Assembly (NCBI GenBank): GCA_040878345.1
Contig: JBBDML010000027.1
Span: forward strand, 1-64,000
DNA: 64,000 nt
Reading direction: 5' to 3'
DNA from: ZC4RG35 sp040878345
Lineage (GTDB): Bacteria; Actinomycetota; Acidimicrobiia; Spongiisociales; ZC4RG35
Shown: positions 40,725 through 49,097 of the stretch, piece by piece
How the letters are laid out: each line of letters begins with the position of its first letter
How positions within the stretch are numbered: the stretch's first letter is position 1
Position numbers and translations under genes: made by a program
The notes under the pieces: generated by a model
What the model saw: only the letters and a program-made list of their open reading frames with translations
What the model was told of the DNA's origin: nothing
Database searches by the model: none

Positions 40725-41177
40725 ATGATGGAGTTCCACTGCCCCGGGCCTGCCGATACCCAAGCCCTCGCGGGCCGTCTTGCCCCATTGTTGGTGCCGG
40801 GAGACCTGCTGCTCCTCGCCGGCCCCCTCGGGGCCGGCAAGACACTGTTCACCGCAGGCCTGGCAGCCGGGCTCGGGGTCGAGGAGCCGGTGGTGTCTCC
40901 TTCATTCGTCCTGGTCAAGCAATACCAGAGCGGCTTCATCCCGCTGGTCCATGCCGACGTTTACCGCCTGGGCTCGATCAACGAGTTCGACGACCTCGAT
41001 GTCTTCGAGTTGGCACGCAACAGCGTCCTGGTCATCGAGTGGGGTGATGCCGTGGAGCCGGCCCTACCCGAGGACCATCTTCGGGTCGAGTTCGAGGTCG
41101 AGGACCAAGAGACCCGACTGATTCGTCTGGTGCCCCAAGGGACGTGGGCTCAGCGCTCGTTGGAGGTGTTGGCATGA
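40725..41177 (+). CDS. tsaE: tRNA t6A synthesis ATPase TsaE
   Basis: The product is 150 residues from ATG 40725; the next codon is also ATG. The P-loop LAGPLGAGKTLFTAGL, SPSFVLVKQY, HADVYRLGS and VIEWGDAVE define TsaE. It energises the TsaB-TsaD complex that makes N6-threonylcarbamoyladenosine 37 in tRNA. It overlaps tsaB by 4 nt. Confidence 0.94.
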   Translation: MMEFHCPGPADTQALAGRLAPLLVPGDLLLLAGPLGAGKTLFTAGLAAGLGVEEPVVSPSFVLVKQYQSGFIPLVHADVYRLGSINEFDDLDVFELARNSVLVIEWGDAVEPALPEDHLRVEFEVEDQETRLIRLVPQGTWAQRSLEVLA

Positions 41178-41884
41178 AGATCCTTGCCATCGAGACGTCG
41201 ACGCCGGGTGCCTCCGTGGCCGTGGTCGAGGATCGGACGACTCTGGCCGCCGCCTCTCGGGTCGACCGAAGGGGGCATGCCAGCTTTCTGGTCCCAGCCC
41301 TGGACTTCTGCTTCGATCAGGTCGGCTGGTCGCCTCAGGACCTGGATGCAGTGGTGATCGACATCGGTCCCGGGCTGTACACCGGGATCCGGGTCGGGCT
41401 CGCCACGGCCCAGGGGCTCGGTGCCGCGTTCGGGATCCCGATCGTCCCGGCCTCGTCGGTCGATGCAGTGGCCCTCGAGGCTCGGACCGGGCACCGGCTC
41501 ATCTGGTCGATCATCGACGTCAAGAGAGGCGAATACGCCGTTGCCCGGTATCGCCCGGTCCCGGGTGGCGTGGTCAAGGAGGGGTCGACCGATCTGGTCA
41601 CCGCAGACGTCCTGAGGGCGTCATTGATATCCAGCGGGGATGAAAGCTTGGTGGTGGGTGATGTCGGCTCCCTCCCCGACGGATTCTTCCGTGGGGTGAG
41701 CCGGGTCAAGACCGGGCGCCCCCGATATCCGTATGCGGTGGCCCTCGCCGAGATCGGGCATGCCCGTCTGGAGAAGGGGGAGTACCCCGCACCCGACGAC
41801 ATCACGCCGATGTACCTGCGGGAGCCCGATGTGACCATCAACTGGTCGAAGCTGCGACAGGAGGGACCGTGGAGCACGACCTGA
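41174..41884 (+). CDS. tsaB: tRNA t6A synthesis protein TsaB
   Basis: From ATG 41174 the protein has 236 residues with ILAIETSTPGASVAVVED, the IGPGLYTGIRVGLATAQGL motif and a variable C-terminal half. It is an ASKHA-fold partner that dimerises with TsaD. It overlaps tsaE by 4 nt and rimI by 16 nt. Confidence 0.93.
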   Translation: MKILAIETSTPGASVAVVEDRTTLAAASRVDRRGHASFLVPALDFCFDQVGWSPQDLDAVVIDIGPGLYTGIRVGLATAQGLGAAFGIPIVPASSVDAVALEARTGHRLIWSIIDVKRGEYAVARYRPVPGGVVKEGSTDLVTADVLRASLISSGDESLVVGDVGSLPDGFFRGVSRVKTGRPRYPYAVALAEIGHARLEKGEYPAPDDITPMYLREPDVTINWSKLRQEGPWSTT

Positions 41885-42342
41885 TCGCGATACGGCCCTT
41901 CGGCGAGGGGGACATCGGGCCGGCCGCCGCCCTCGAGGCCGCAAATCAGCCACGGCCATGGACGGAGCTGGTCTTCGCCGATGAGCTGATGGCACAGAAT
42001 CGCATGTACCTGGCGGCAGAAGCCGGCGGACTCGTCGGATTCGGCGGGGTGATGGTCATTGGTGACGAGGCTCATGTCACCAACCTGTTGGTGTCAGTTG
42101 AGCATCGGGGCCAGGGCATCGGACGTCGTCTCCTGATCGAGTTGATGCGGTCGGCGGTGGCCGCCGGTGCCAGTCATCTGACCCTGGAGGTACGCGCCCG
42201 CAACCAGGCGGCTCGCTCCCTGTACTCCTCGGTCGGTTTGGCCCCGGTTGGGATTCGGCCCGGCTACTACGACGACGATGACGCATTGATCATGTGGGCC
42301 CACGACATCGACCGGCCCGGTTACATGGAGAGCCTCGCGTGA
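41869..42342 (+). CDS. rimI: Ribosomal-protein-alanine N-acetyltransferase RimI-like (GNAT)
   Basis: The 157-residue protein has the GNAT acetyl-CoA loop SVEHRGQGIGRRLLIELM and the RimI region LEVRARNQAARSLYSSVG, followed by RPGYYDDDDALIMWAHDI. In related bacteria it acetylates the N-terminus of S18 and other proteins. The start is GTG at 41869, 16 nt inside tsaB. Its end overlaps tsaD by 4 nt. Confidence 0.92.
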   Translation: MEHDLIAIRPFGEGDIGPAAALEAANQPRPWTELVFADELMAQNRMYLAAEAGGLVGFGGVMVIGDEAHVTNLLVSVEHRGQGIGRRLLIELMRSAVAAGASHLTLEVRARNQAARSLYSSVGLAPVGIRPGYYDDDDALIMWAHDIDRPGYMESLA

Positions 42343-43340
42343 AGCCGACCATTCTCGCCTTCGAGACTTCATGTGACGAGACCGCGGTGGCCGTGGTCCG
42401 GGGTCGGGAGGCCCTGTCCAACGTCCTCTCCTCACAGATCGAGATCCATGCCCGCTTCGGCGGTGTCGTGCCCGAGGTGGCGGCGAGAGCCCACGTCGAG
42501 GCGATCCGCACCCTGACCCATCGTGCGCTCTCCCAGGCCGGAGTCCATCCCGACGATCTCGACGGAGTGGCTGCCACGGCTGGTCCGGGCCTGGTCGGAG
42601 CCCTCCTAGTCGGACACTCTTTTGCCAAGGCCACGGCTTGGGCTCGCCAGCTCCCGTTCATCGGGGTCGATCACATGGAGGGGCACCTCATGGCACCCCG
42701 GATCCAGTTCGAGGACTTCGTCCCACCAGCTGTGGTGCTGCTCGCATCAGGCGGGCACTCCCAGATCGTCCATGTCCGCGATTGGGGGAAGTACGAGACG
42801 ATGGGCCAGACAGTCGACGACGCTGCAGGTGAGGCTTTCGACAAGCTGGCGCGGGTCATGGGCCTGGGGTTCCCCGGCGGGCCGGCCATAGACGTGGCCT
42901 CGACCGATGGGGACCCGATGGCGGTGAAGTTCCCGCGGGCCCTGCCCGAGCAGCCCTATCACTTCTCCTTCTCGGGGCTCAAGACCGCGGTGGCCACCTA
43001 TATCGACAAGTCGAGAGCAGCCGGCGATCTGGCCCCGTTGGCGGATGTCGCCGCCTCGATCCAGGAGGCCATCGTCGACGTGCTGGTGGACAAGACCTTC
43101 TCAGCGGTCGACGCCACTGGGGCCCGGGTGGTCGGAGGCGGGGGAGGGGTGCTGGCAAATCGTCGCCTACGTCATCGGTTCGCCGAGGAAGCGGAGAAGC
43201 GTGGGGTGACCTTGGCATTGCCCGATCCTGCTCTCTGCACCGACAATGCCGCCATGATCGGGGTCGCCGGCGGTCACTGGCTGGCGCAGGGGCGTCTCAC
43301 CGATTGGGCCGAGACCGTCAATCCGTCGTTGGTCCTATGA
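42339..43340 (+). CDS. tsaD: tRNA N6-adenosine threonylcarbamoyltransferase TsaD
   Basis: From GTG 42339 the product has 333 residues. It shows ILAFETSCDETAVAVV, GPGLVGALLVGHSFAKA, the metal motif HMEGHL, LLASGGHSQIVHV, and the C-terminal DNAAMIGVAGGHW. It transfers threonylcarbamoyl to A37 of ANN-decoding tRNAs. With tsaE and tsaB upstream the operon has all but TsaC of the t6A pathway. Confidence 0.96.
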   Translation: MKPTILAFETSCDETAVAVVRGREALSNVLSSQIEIHARFGGVVPEVAARAHVEAIRTLTHRALSQAGVHPDDLDGVAATAGPGLVGALLVGHSFAKATAWARQLPFIGVDHMEGHLMAPRIQFEDFVPPAVVLLASGGHSQIVHVRDWGKYETMGQTVDDAAGEAFDKLARVMGLGFPGGPAIDVASTDGDPMAVKFPRALPEQPYHFSFSGLKTAVATYIDKSRAAGDLAPLADVAASIQEAIVDVLVDKTFSAVDATGARVVGGGGGVLANRRLRHRFAEEAEKRGVTLALPDPALCTDNAAMIGVAGGHWLAQGRLTDWAETVNPSLVL

Positions 43341-43384
43341 GCGGCTCTTCGCTCGAACTTGAGCACCGCGCGCTTAGATTCTGA

Positions 43385-43414
43385 TTAGCACTCCCCCGCT
43401 TCGACTGCTATCTT
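43385..43414 (+). promoter_or_regulatory. Putative groES promoter
   Basis: TTAGCA at 43385-43390 and TATCTT at 43409-43414 are 18 bp apart and could be -35 and -10 elements. The expected start near 43421 would place the CIRCE operator over the start site, as in HrcA-controlled genes. The -35 also coincides with an extra CIRCE half-site. Confidence 0.5.
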
Positions 43415-43417
43415 TCG

Positions 43418-43444
43418 CTGGCACTCAAACAATGAGAGTGCTAA
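43418..43444. promoter_or_regulatory. CIRCE operator (HrcA site) upstream of groES
   Basis: CTGGCACTC, 9 bp, GAGTGCTAA. The right arm is identical to the CIRCE consensus and the left arm matches 7 of 9 positions. A perfect left half TTAGCACTC also occurs at 43385-43393. CIRCE binds the repressor HrcA, which is not encoded in the window. The site lies 77 bp upstream of the groES ATG. Confidence 0.85.
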
Positions 43445-43521
43445 CGGGCGGTTCGAGCCTGACCTGAGTCGAGGTCGTCCCGCCGCAAGGACAAGGTAAA
43501 GAGCTCAAGGAGGCGCAACGA

Positions 43522-43812
43522 ATGCAGCTTCAGCCGCTCGGTGATCGGGTGGTGGTGACTTCCACCGAGGAGGCGGAATCCCGCACTCCCTCGGGTCTCG
43601 TCATCCCCGACACCGCGAAGGAGAAGCCACAGATAGGCGAAGTCATCGCCGTAGGCCCGGGGGCCCGCGACGAGGACGGCGATCGCATCCCCATGGACGT
43701 GTCTGTCGGCGACAAGGTTCTCTACTCGAAGTTCGCCGGCACCGAGATCAAGCTCGACGGGAGCGACTATCTAGTCCTCTCGGAGCGTGACCTTCTCGCC
43801 GTCGTCAAATGA
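43522..43812 (+). CDS. groES: Co-chaperonin GroES
   Basis: The 96-residue protein starts MQLQPLGDRVVV and has the mobile loop TPSGLVIPDTAKEKPQIG, the GDKVLYSKFAGTEIKLDGSD segment and the YLVLSERDLLAVV end. It caps the GroEL cavity. AGGAGGC precedes the ATG. groEL follows after 14 nt. Confidence 0.97.
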   Translation: MQLQPLGDRVVVTSTEEAESRTPSGLVIPDTAKEKPQIGEVIAVGPGARDEDGDRIPMDVSVGDKVLYSKFAGTEIKLDGSDYLVLSERDLLAVVK

Positions 43813-43826
43813 GGAGCTGATACAAC

Positions 43827-45461
43827 ATGGCAGCGAAGGATCTTCGCTTTAGTGAGGATGCCCGCAAGGGCCTCCAGGCGGGTGTAGACAAACTCGCCGA
43901 CACGGTAAAGGTGACCTTGGGCCCGAAGGGGCGCAACGTCGTCCTGGAGAAGAAGTGGGGTGCCCCCACCATCACCAACGATGGCGTGACCATCGCCAAG
44001 GAGATCGAGCTCGAGGACCCCTACGAGAACATGGGCGCCAAGCTCGCCTACGAGGTGGCCAACAAGACCGACAACGTCGCCGGTGACGGCACCACCACTG
44101 CAACGGTCCTCGCCCAGGCGATGGTCCGTGAGGGCCTCCGCCAGGTGGCCGCAGGTGCCAACCCAATGGAGCTGAAGCGGGGGATCGAAACCGCGGTAGA
44201 GGCCGCGGTCAAGGCCCTTGGCGAGATGGCCCGAGACATCGAGACCACCGAGGAGATCGCCCACGTGGCGTCGATCTCGGCCAACAACGACAACTCCATA
44301 GGTCAGGTCATCGCCGATGCGATGGACCGGGTGGGCAAGGACGGCGTGATCACAGTGGAAGAGGGTCAGACCTTTGGTCTGGAGCTCGAGTTCACCGAGG
44401 GTATGCAGTTCGACAAGGGCTACATCTCGCCCTATTTCGTCACCGACGCCGACCGCCAGGAAGCGATCCTGGAGGATCCCTACATCCTGATCGCCAACCA
44501 GAAGATCACCTCGGTGAACGACCTGGTCCCGGTTCTGGAGAAGGTCATGCAATCCGGCAAGGGGGTCCTGGTGATCGCTGAGGACGTCGAGGGCGAAGCC
44601 CTCGCCACCCTCGTGGTCAACAAGATCCGGGGCACCTTCCAGTCGGTCGCGGTCAAGGCCCCCGGGTTTGGCGAGCGCCGCAAGGCCATGCTCCAGGACA
44701 TCGCCATCCTCACAGGTGGCACCGTGATCTCCGAGGAGGTCGGCCTCAAGCTGGAGAATGTGACCCTCGAGCTCCTCGGTCGGGCCCGCAAGATCCTGGT
44801 GGCCAAGGACACCACCACCGTCATCGACGGCTCCGGGTCCGAGGGCGACGTCAAGGCCAGGATCAAGCAGATCGAGCGTGAGATCGAGAACACCGACTCC
44901 GACTGGGACAAGGAGAAGCTCCAGGAGCGTCTCGCCAAGCTCTCAGGCGGCGTGGTGGTGATCAAGGCTGGAGCAGCAACCGAGGTCGAGCTCAAAGAGA
45001 AGAAGCACCGCATCGAGGACGCGGTCCAGGCTGCGCGCGCCGCAGTCGAGGAGGGCGTGGTCCCCGGTGGCGGAGTCGCCCTTCTCCGGGCCCAGGCGGC
45101 AGTCGACAAGGTGCGTGGCGGGACCGATGACGAGAAGACCGGGCGATCCATCGTTCGGAAGGCGATGGAGGAGCCGATCCGTCAGATCGCGATCAACGCC
45201 GGCTTCGAAGGCGGGGTCGTCGTCGAGCAGGTTCGCAACCGCGAGGGCAGCCAAGGGTTCAACGCCATGACCGGGGTCTACGAGGACCTGATGGCCGCCG
45301 GTGTCAGCGACCCGGTCAAGGTGACCCGGTCGACACTGCAGAACGCGGCGTCGATCGCAGCACTGCTCCTCACCACCGAGGCGCTGGTCGTCGAGCAGCC
45401 GGAGCCCCCGGCGGCGGGCGGTGGCGGTGGCCACGGCCACGGCGGAGACATGGACTTCTGA
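43827..45461 (+). CDS. groEL: Chaperonin GroEL
   Basis: The 544-residue protein has the ATP site (VTLGPKGRNVVLEKKWGAP, NVAGDGTTTATVLAQAM) and EEGVVPGGGVALLRA. The C-terminal tail is glycine-rich with histidines (GGGGGHGHGGDMDF) instead of the plain GGM repeat. It folds proteins in an ATP cycle with GroES. Both genes are likely one heat-inducible unit controlled by CIRCE and closed by a perfect terminator. Confidence 0.97.
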   Translation: MAAKDLRFSEDARKGLQAGVDKLADTVKVTLGPKGRNVVLEKKWGAPTITNDGVTIAKEIELEDPYENMGAKLAYEVANKTDNVAGDGTTTATVLAQAMVREGLRQVAAGANPMELKRGIETAVEAAVKALGEMARDIETTEEIAHVASISANNDNSIGQVIADAMDRVGKDGVITVEEGQTFGLELEFTEGMQFDKGYISPYFVTDADRQEAILEDPYILIANQKITSVNDLVPVLEKVMQSGKGVLVIAEDVEGEALATLVVNKIRGTFQSVAVKAPGFGERRKAMLQDIAILTGGTVISEEVGLKLENVTLELLGRARKILVAKDTTTVIDGSGSEGDVKARIKQIEREIENTDSDWDKEKLQERLAKLSGGVVVIKAGAATEVELKEKKHRIEDAVQAARAAVEEGVVPGGGVALLRAQAAVDKVRGGTDDEKTGRSIVRKAMEEPIRQIAINAGFEGGVVVEQVRNREGSQGFNAMTGVYEDLMAAGVSDPVKVTRSTLQNAASIAALLLTTEALVVEQPEPPAAGGGGGHGHGGDMDF

Positions 45462-45479
45462 GGACGGCGCGAGACCATG

Positions 45480-45514
45480 AATGAAGGGGCCCCCTAACCG
45501 GGGGCCCCTTCATT
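45480..45514 (+). terminator. Strong intrinsic terminator after groEL
   Basis: AATGAAGGGGCCCCC (45480-45494), a 5-nt TAACC loop and the exact complement GGGGGCCCCTTCATT form a perfect 15-bp stem, followed by TTCTT-type bases. It starts 19 nt after the groEL stop and isolates groESL from the glycan island downstream. Confidence 0.92.
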
Positions 45515-45648
45515 TCTTGGGTCCATCGAAAGTGTGGCCGAGGTTCGCCAGTGTTAGGTTTTCGGGGGATGGAAGAAACGGGATGGCAGATGATTTCCGA
45601 ATCGCCCACCTCGCATCCTGGGCATGAAGGCGGGGGGGCGGTGGGACC

Positions 45649-46422
45649 ATGAAAGCGGTGATCTTGGCCGGGGGCCAGGGCACTCGGATCAGCGAGCACA
45701 CGACGGTGATGCCAAAGCCGATGGTCGAGATCGGTGGCCAGCCGATCCTGTGGCACATCCTCAAGCTCTACAGCCACTACGGGATAGACGACTTCGTCAT
45801 CTGTGCCGGATACAAGGCGAGCATGATCACTCAATGGTTCGCCAGCTATCGGCTCCGCAACTCCGACGTCACCTTTGACTTCTCGGACCACTCGGTCAGC
45901 TATGACCGAGAAGCATCCGAGAGATGGAAGGTGAGTGTCATTGACACCGGGGCCGAGTCGATGACCGGTGGTCGGCTGAGGAGGGTACGGGACCGCATCG
46001 GGGACGAGACCTTTTGCTTCACGTACGGCGATGGGGTCGCCGACATCGACGTTGCACACTTGATCCAATTCCATCGCGACCAGGGCCGACAGGCGACCAT
46101 GACGGTGGTACAGCCCCCTGGGAGGTTCGGTGCCGTGGTCCTGAGCTCATCTCAGACCCAGATCAGCAACTTCAGGGAGAAGCCGAGCGGCGACGGAGCC
46201 TGGATCAATGGGGGATTCTTTGTCCTGGAGCCCGAAGTGATCGACCGGATTGCCGACGACTCCACCGTGTGGGAGCAGGAACCGCTTAGGTCATTGGCGC
46301 ATGACGGTGAGCTCTCGGCCTACCGGCACACCGGGTTCTGGCACCCGTTGGACACCCTCAGGGATAGTGTCTTCCTCGAGACCCTGTGGTCGTCTGGTGA
46401 CCCTCCTTGGAAGGTCTGGTAG
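45649..46422 (+). CDS. rfbF: Glucose-1-phosphate cytidylyltransferase
   Basis: The 257-residue enzyme has the nucleotidyltransferase start KAVILAGGQGTRISEHT and MPKPMVEIGGQPILWHILK, then FVICAGYKASMITQWF, FTYGDGVADID, WINGGFFVLEPEV and GFWHPLDTLRD, all typical of RfbF. It makes CDP-glucose from CTP and glucose 1-phosphate. No CDP-glucose 4,6-dehydratase of the RfbG type is recognised next to it. It opens the second glycan island. Confidence 0.92.
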   Translation: MKAVILAGGQGTRISEHTTVMPKPMVEIGGQPILWHILKLYSHYGIDDFVICAGYKASMITQWFASYRLRNSDVTFDFSDHSVSYDREASERWKVSVIDTGAESMTGGRLRRVRDRIGDETFCFTYGDGVADIDVAHLIQFHRDQGRQATMTVVQPPGRFGAVVLSSSQTQISNFREKPSGDGAWINGGFFVLEPEVIDRIADDSTVWEQEPLRSLAHDGELSAYRHTGFWHPLDTLRDSVFLETLWSSGDPPWKVW

Positions 46423-46426
46423 TCAC

Positions 46427-47737
46427 CTGATAATCGTCGACAATGCTTTGGTCAGGCGCGAAGCCGAGAACCGACCGATCCTCTACGGACTGTCTGGCGT
46501 TGGCTTCATCGGCCGGGGCATCCTCAACCAGGGGAGGCACCACAGAGGGCTCCGATGTGCCGCCGTCTGCAACCGGACCATCTCGACCGCGCTGAGCACT
46601 CTGCGGGACGCGGGGGTGGAAAAGGTCGAACCAGTCTCATCCCTCGACGCCTTTGATCAGGCGGTGAGGTCTGGCTCGGTGGCTGTGACCGACGATCCCG
46701 CCTTGTTGTGCAGCTCGGCTTCGATCGAGTGCGTGATCGAGGCCACAGGTCATGTCGAGTACGGCGCCAGAGTGGTGACGACGGCAATCGAGCATGGCAA
46801 ACAAGTCGTCTTGCTCAACGCCGAGTTGGACGGGACGGTGGGACCGATTCTCAAGGCCAAGGCAGACAAGGCAGGTGTCATCTATACGGGGTGCGATGGT
46901 GATCAGCCGGCCGTTGAGATGAACCTGTTCCGCTTTGTGAGCGGCCTCGGTCTGGACCCGCTGTTGTGTGGGAGCATCAAGGGCCTTCACGATCCGTATC
47001 GGAACCCGGCCACCCAGGAGTCCTTTGCCAGACGCTGGGGTCAGAGCGCGGCGATGGTCACCAGCTTCGCCGACGGCACGAAGGTCTCCTTCGAACAGGC
47101 AATCGTCGCAAATGCCACTGGTATGAGGGTTGCCAAGAGGGGGATGTCCGGGCTCGTCCACGCCGGCCACGTGGATGAACTACCTGGCCGGTACGACGTC
47201 GACGAGCTGCGGGCCTTGGGTGGAGTCGTCGACTTCGTGGTGGGCGCCAGACCCAGTCCGGGGGTATTCCTGCTGGCCGCGGCGCGGGATTCGACACAAT
47301 CCCGTTTCTTGCGCCTGGGCAAACTAGGTGAAGGGCCCCTCTACTGCTTCTATGTCCCGTACCACCTGACAGCGCTGGAGGCACCTGTGACCGTCGCTCG
47401 GGCTGTCGACTTTGGCGATGCTGCCATCGCTCCGGCGGCGGGCCCGGTGGTCGACGTTATAGCCCTGGCCAAGAGGGATCTGAGGAGCGGGGAGGTCATC
47501 GATGGCCTCGGTGGCTACATGGCTTATGGCGCCTGTGAGAACCACGACACGGCGAGAGAGCAGGGGTTGCTGCCGATGGGGATGGCCGAGGGATCGGTCC
47601 TGCGCCATCACGTAGGCCGTGACGCGGCCATTCGCATCGAGGACGTCATCTACCCTCCTGGACGCCTGGTCGACGCCCTGCTTGCTGAGCAGGACGAGAC
47701 GTTCCCCCAGAACGGGGCCCGGCGAGATGCAGTGTGA
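46427..47737 (+). CDS. NAD(P)-binding SAF-domain dehydrogenase of unknown substrate
   Basis: The protein has a Rossmann motif GLSGVGFIGRGILNQG, a homoserine-dehydrogenase-like catalytic middle (ATGHVEYGARVVTTAIEHGK) and a C-terminal SAF domain (DVIALAKRDLRSGEVIDGLG). Relatives often begin (M)IIVDxAL, which here aligns with CTG at 46427, giving 436 residues. GTG 46397 (26 nt inside rfbF) and TTG 46448 are alternatives. Such genes travel with rfbF in sugar clusters, and their reaction is not established. Confidence 0.82.
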   Translation: MIIVDNALVRREAENRPILYGLSGVGFIGRGILNQGRHHRGLRCAAVCNRTISTALSTLRDAGVEKVEPVSSLDAFDQAVRSGSVAVTDDPALLCSSASIECVIEATGHVEYGARVVTTAIEHGKQVVLLNAELDGTVGPILKAKADKAGVIYTGCDGDQPAVEMNLFRFVSGLGLDPLLCGSIKGLHDPYRNPATQESFARRWGQSAAMVTSFADGTKVSFEQAIVANATGMRVAKRGMSGLVHAGHVDELPGRYDVDELRALGGVVDFVVGARPSPGVFLLAAARDSTQSRFLRLGKLGEGPLYCFYVPYHLTALEAPVTVARAVDFGDAAIAPAAGPVVDVIALAKRDLRSGEVIDGLGGYMAYGACENHDTAREQGLLPMGMAEGSVLRHHVGRDAAIRIEDVIYPPGRLVDALLAEQDETFPQNGARRDAV

Positions 47738-47791
47738 GGAGACGGGGATATCGCGATGACTGCAGACCTATGCGCCGAATGTAGGCCTTGA

Positions 47792-48328
47792 ATGGAGTTC
47801 CGGCCCCAGCAGGTCGCGGGGTGTTACCTGATCGCCCTCGAACCTCACATCGATGAGCGCGGGTCTTTCGCCAGGGCCTTCGCAGCCGACGCGTTCAGCG
47901 AAGCCGGTTTGGAGTCGACTATCTCCCAGATGAATCTCTCACACTCTCGTGCTGCCGGGACCATCAGAGGGATCCACTGGCAGGTGGATCCCCATTCTGA
48001 GGCGAAGATCGTCCGATGCATCCAGGGCCATGTGTTCGACGTCTGCGTCGACGTGCGTGCGGGGTCCCCGACACGGGGCAAATGGGTCGGTGTCGAGTTG
48101 AGCGCGGAGAATGGCCTGGCGCTGTACATCCCACCGGGCTGCGGTCATGCCAACCAGGCTCTCGAGCCCGAATCGAGGGTTCTCTATTCGACCTCGGCCC
48201 CGTATGCACCCGAAGCCGAGATGGGCGCTCGATGGGATGACCCGTTGTTCTCGATCGAGTGGCCCCTGTGTGAAGCTGTGGTCATCTCGGCGAAGGACCG
48301 GAGCTGGCCCGATTTTTGTTTCGAGTGA
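47792..48328 (+). CDS. dTDP-4-dehydrorhamnose 3,5-epimerase family protein (RfbC-like)
   Basis: The 178-residue cupin-type protein has FARAFAADAFSEAGL, SRAAGTIRGIHWQ (the catalytic His), VFDVCVDVRAGSPTRGKWVG and YIPPGCGHANQAL. The RGIHWQ and GCGHA versions differ from the usual RGLHYQ and GFAHG of true RmlC. The neighbouring rfbF suggests a CDP-linked rather than dTDP-linked keto-sugar. Its end overlaps the next gene. Confidence 0.86.
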   Translation: MEFRPQQVAGCYLIALEPHIDERGSFARAFAADAFSEAGLESTISQMNLSHSRAAGTIRGIHWQVDPHSEAKIVRCIQGHVFDVCVDVRAGSPTRGKWVGVELSAENGLALYIPPGCGHANQALEPESRVLYSTSAPYAPEAEMGARWDDPLFSIEWPLCEAVVISAKDRSWPDFCFE

Positions 48329-48987
48329 GGACCATCTCCACCATCGTCCTCGCTGCGGGGAGCGGATCCAGATTCGGCCAGGCTAAGCAGTTTGCGGACC
48401 TGACTCCGGGTTCGCGCCTCGTCGACGTTGCCCTGGCCGCAGCCTCTCGGCTCACCGGGCACCTGGTGCTGGTCCTGGCCGCTGGTCGCGAGTGGCAGGG
48501 TCAACCGGTTGATGCCGTTGTCACCGGAGGCACCAGCCGATTGGAGTCCGTCGCCCGTGGGCTGTCCGCGGTCCCAGATGATGCGGAGGTGATAGTGGTC
48601 CACGATGCGGCCCACCCGCTGGCTCCGGCGTGGATGTTCGACGACGTGATCGAGGCGGTGGTGGCAGGCGCAGATGCTGCCGTTCCGGTGCAGCTGGTGG
48701 TGAATGTGGTCAAGCGCGTGGGGCCAGGTAGCGACCTCACCACCGTGGGTCGTGATGGCCTGGGGCTGGCCCAAGCTCCGATGGGGTTCTCGGCCCGATC
48801 GCTCAGAGACGCTCATGCCTTGCGTTCCTCGATGGCGAAGCCGGCGTGGGAAGACTCGATGCTTATCGAGATCATGGGAGGCAAGGTGGTGGCAACCGAG
48901 GGCTCGGCCCGGAACATCCATGTGGTGACTGAGGAGGACCTCGACTTGGCTCGGGCAGTCGCGACTCATGGCGATCACCGGCGGTGA
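48325..48987 (+). CDS. IspD-like cytidylyltransferase within a glycan cluster
   Basis: From the GTG at 48325 the product has 220 residues with ISTIVLAAGSGSRFGQAKQF, VTGGTSRLESVARGL, IVVHDAAHPL and WEDSMLIEIMGGKVV. This is the IspD/TarI fold. The canonical VHDAARP has His for Arg and the N-terminal loop lacks the usual PKQ. It could be a CDP-polyol or CDP-sugar enzyme (TarI-like) rather than the MEP-pathway IspD, given rfbF, SDR and methyltransferase neighbours. No ispF is adjacent. Confidence 0.75.
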   Translation: MRTISTIVLAAGSGSRFGQAKQFADLTPGSRLVDVALAAASRLTGHLVLVLAAGREWQGQPVDAVVTGGTSRLESVARGLSAVPDDAEVIVVHDAAHPLAPAWMFDDVIEAVVAGADAAVPVQLVVNVVKRVGPGSDLTTVGRDGLGLAQAPMGFSARSLRDAHALRSSMAKPAWEDSMLIEIMGGKVVATEGSARNIHVVTEEDLDLARAVATHGDHRR

Positions 48988-49097
48988 TGCATTTCCACAG
49001 GAGGGGTCGACGTCATCCAACCGCCTCTCTCTCCCTACGTAGTGACGATGCTAGATTTGGCCGGGAAAGCCTCTTCTAGGTCTGATGGGAGGGGCAA

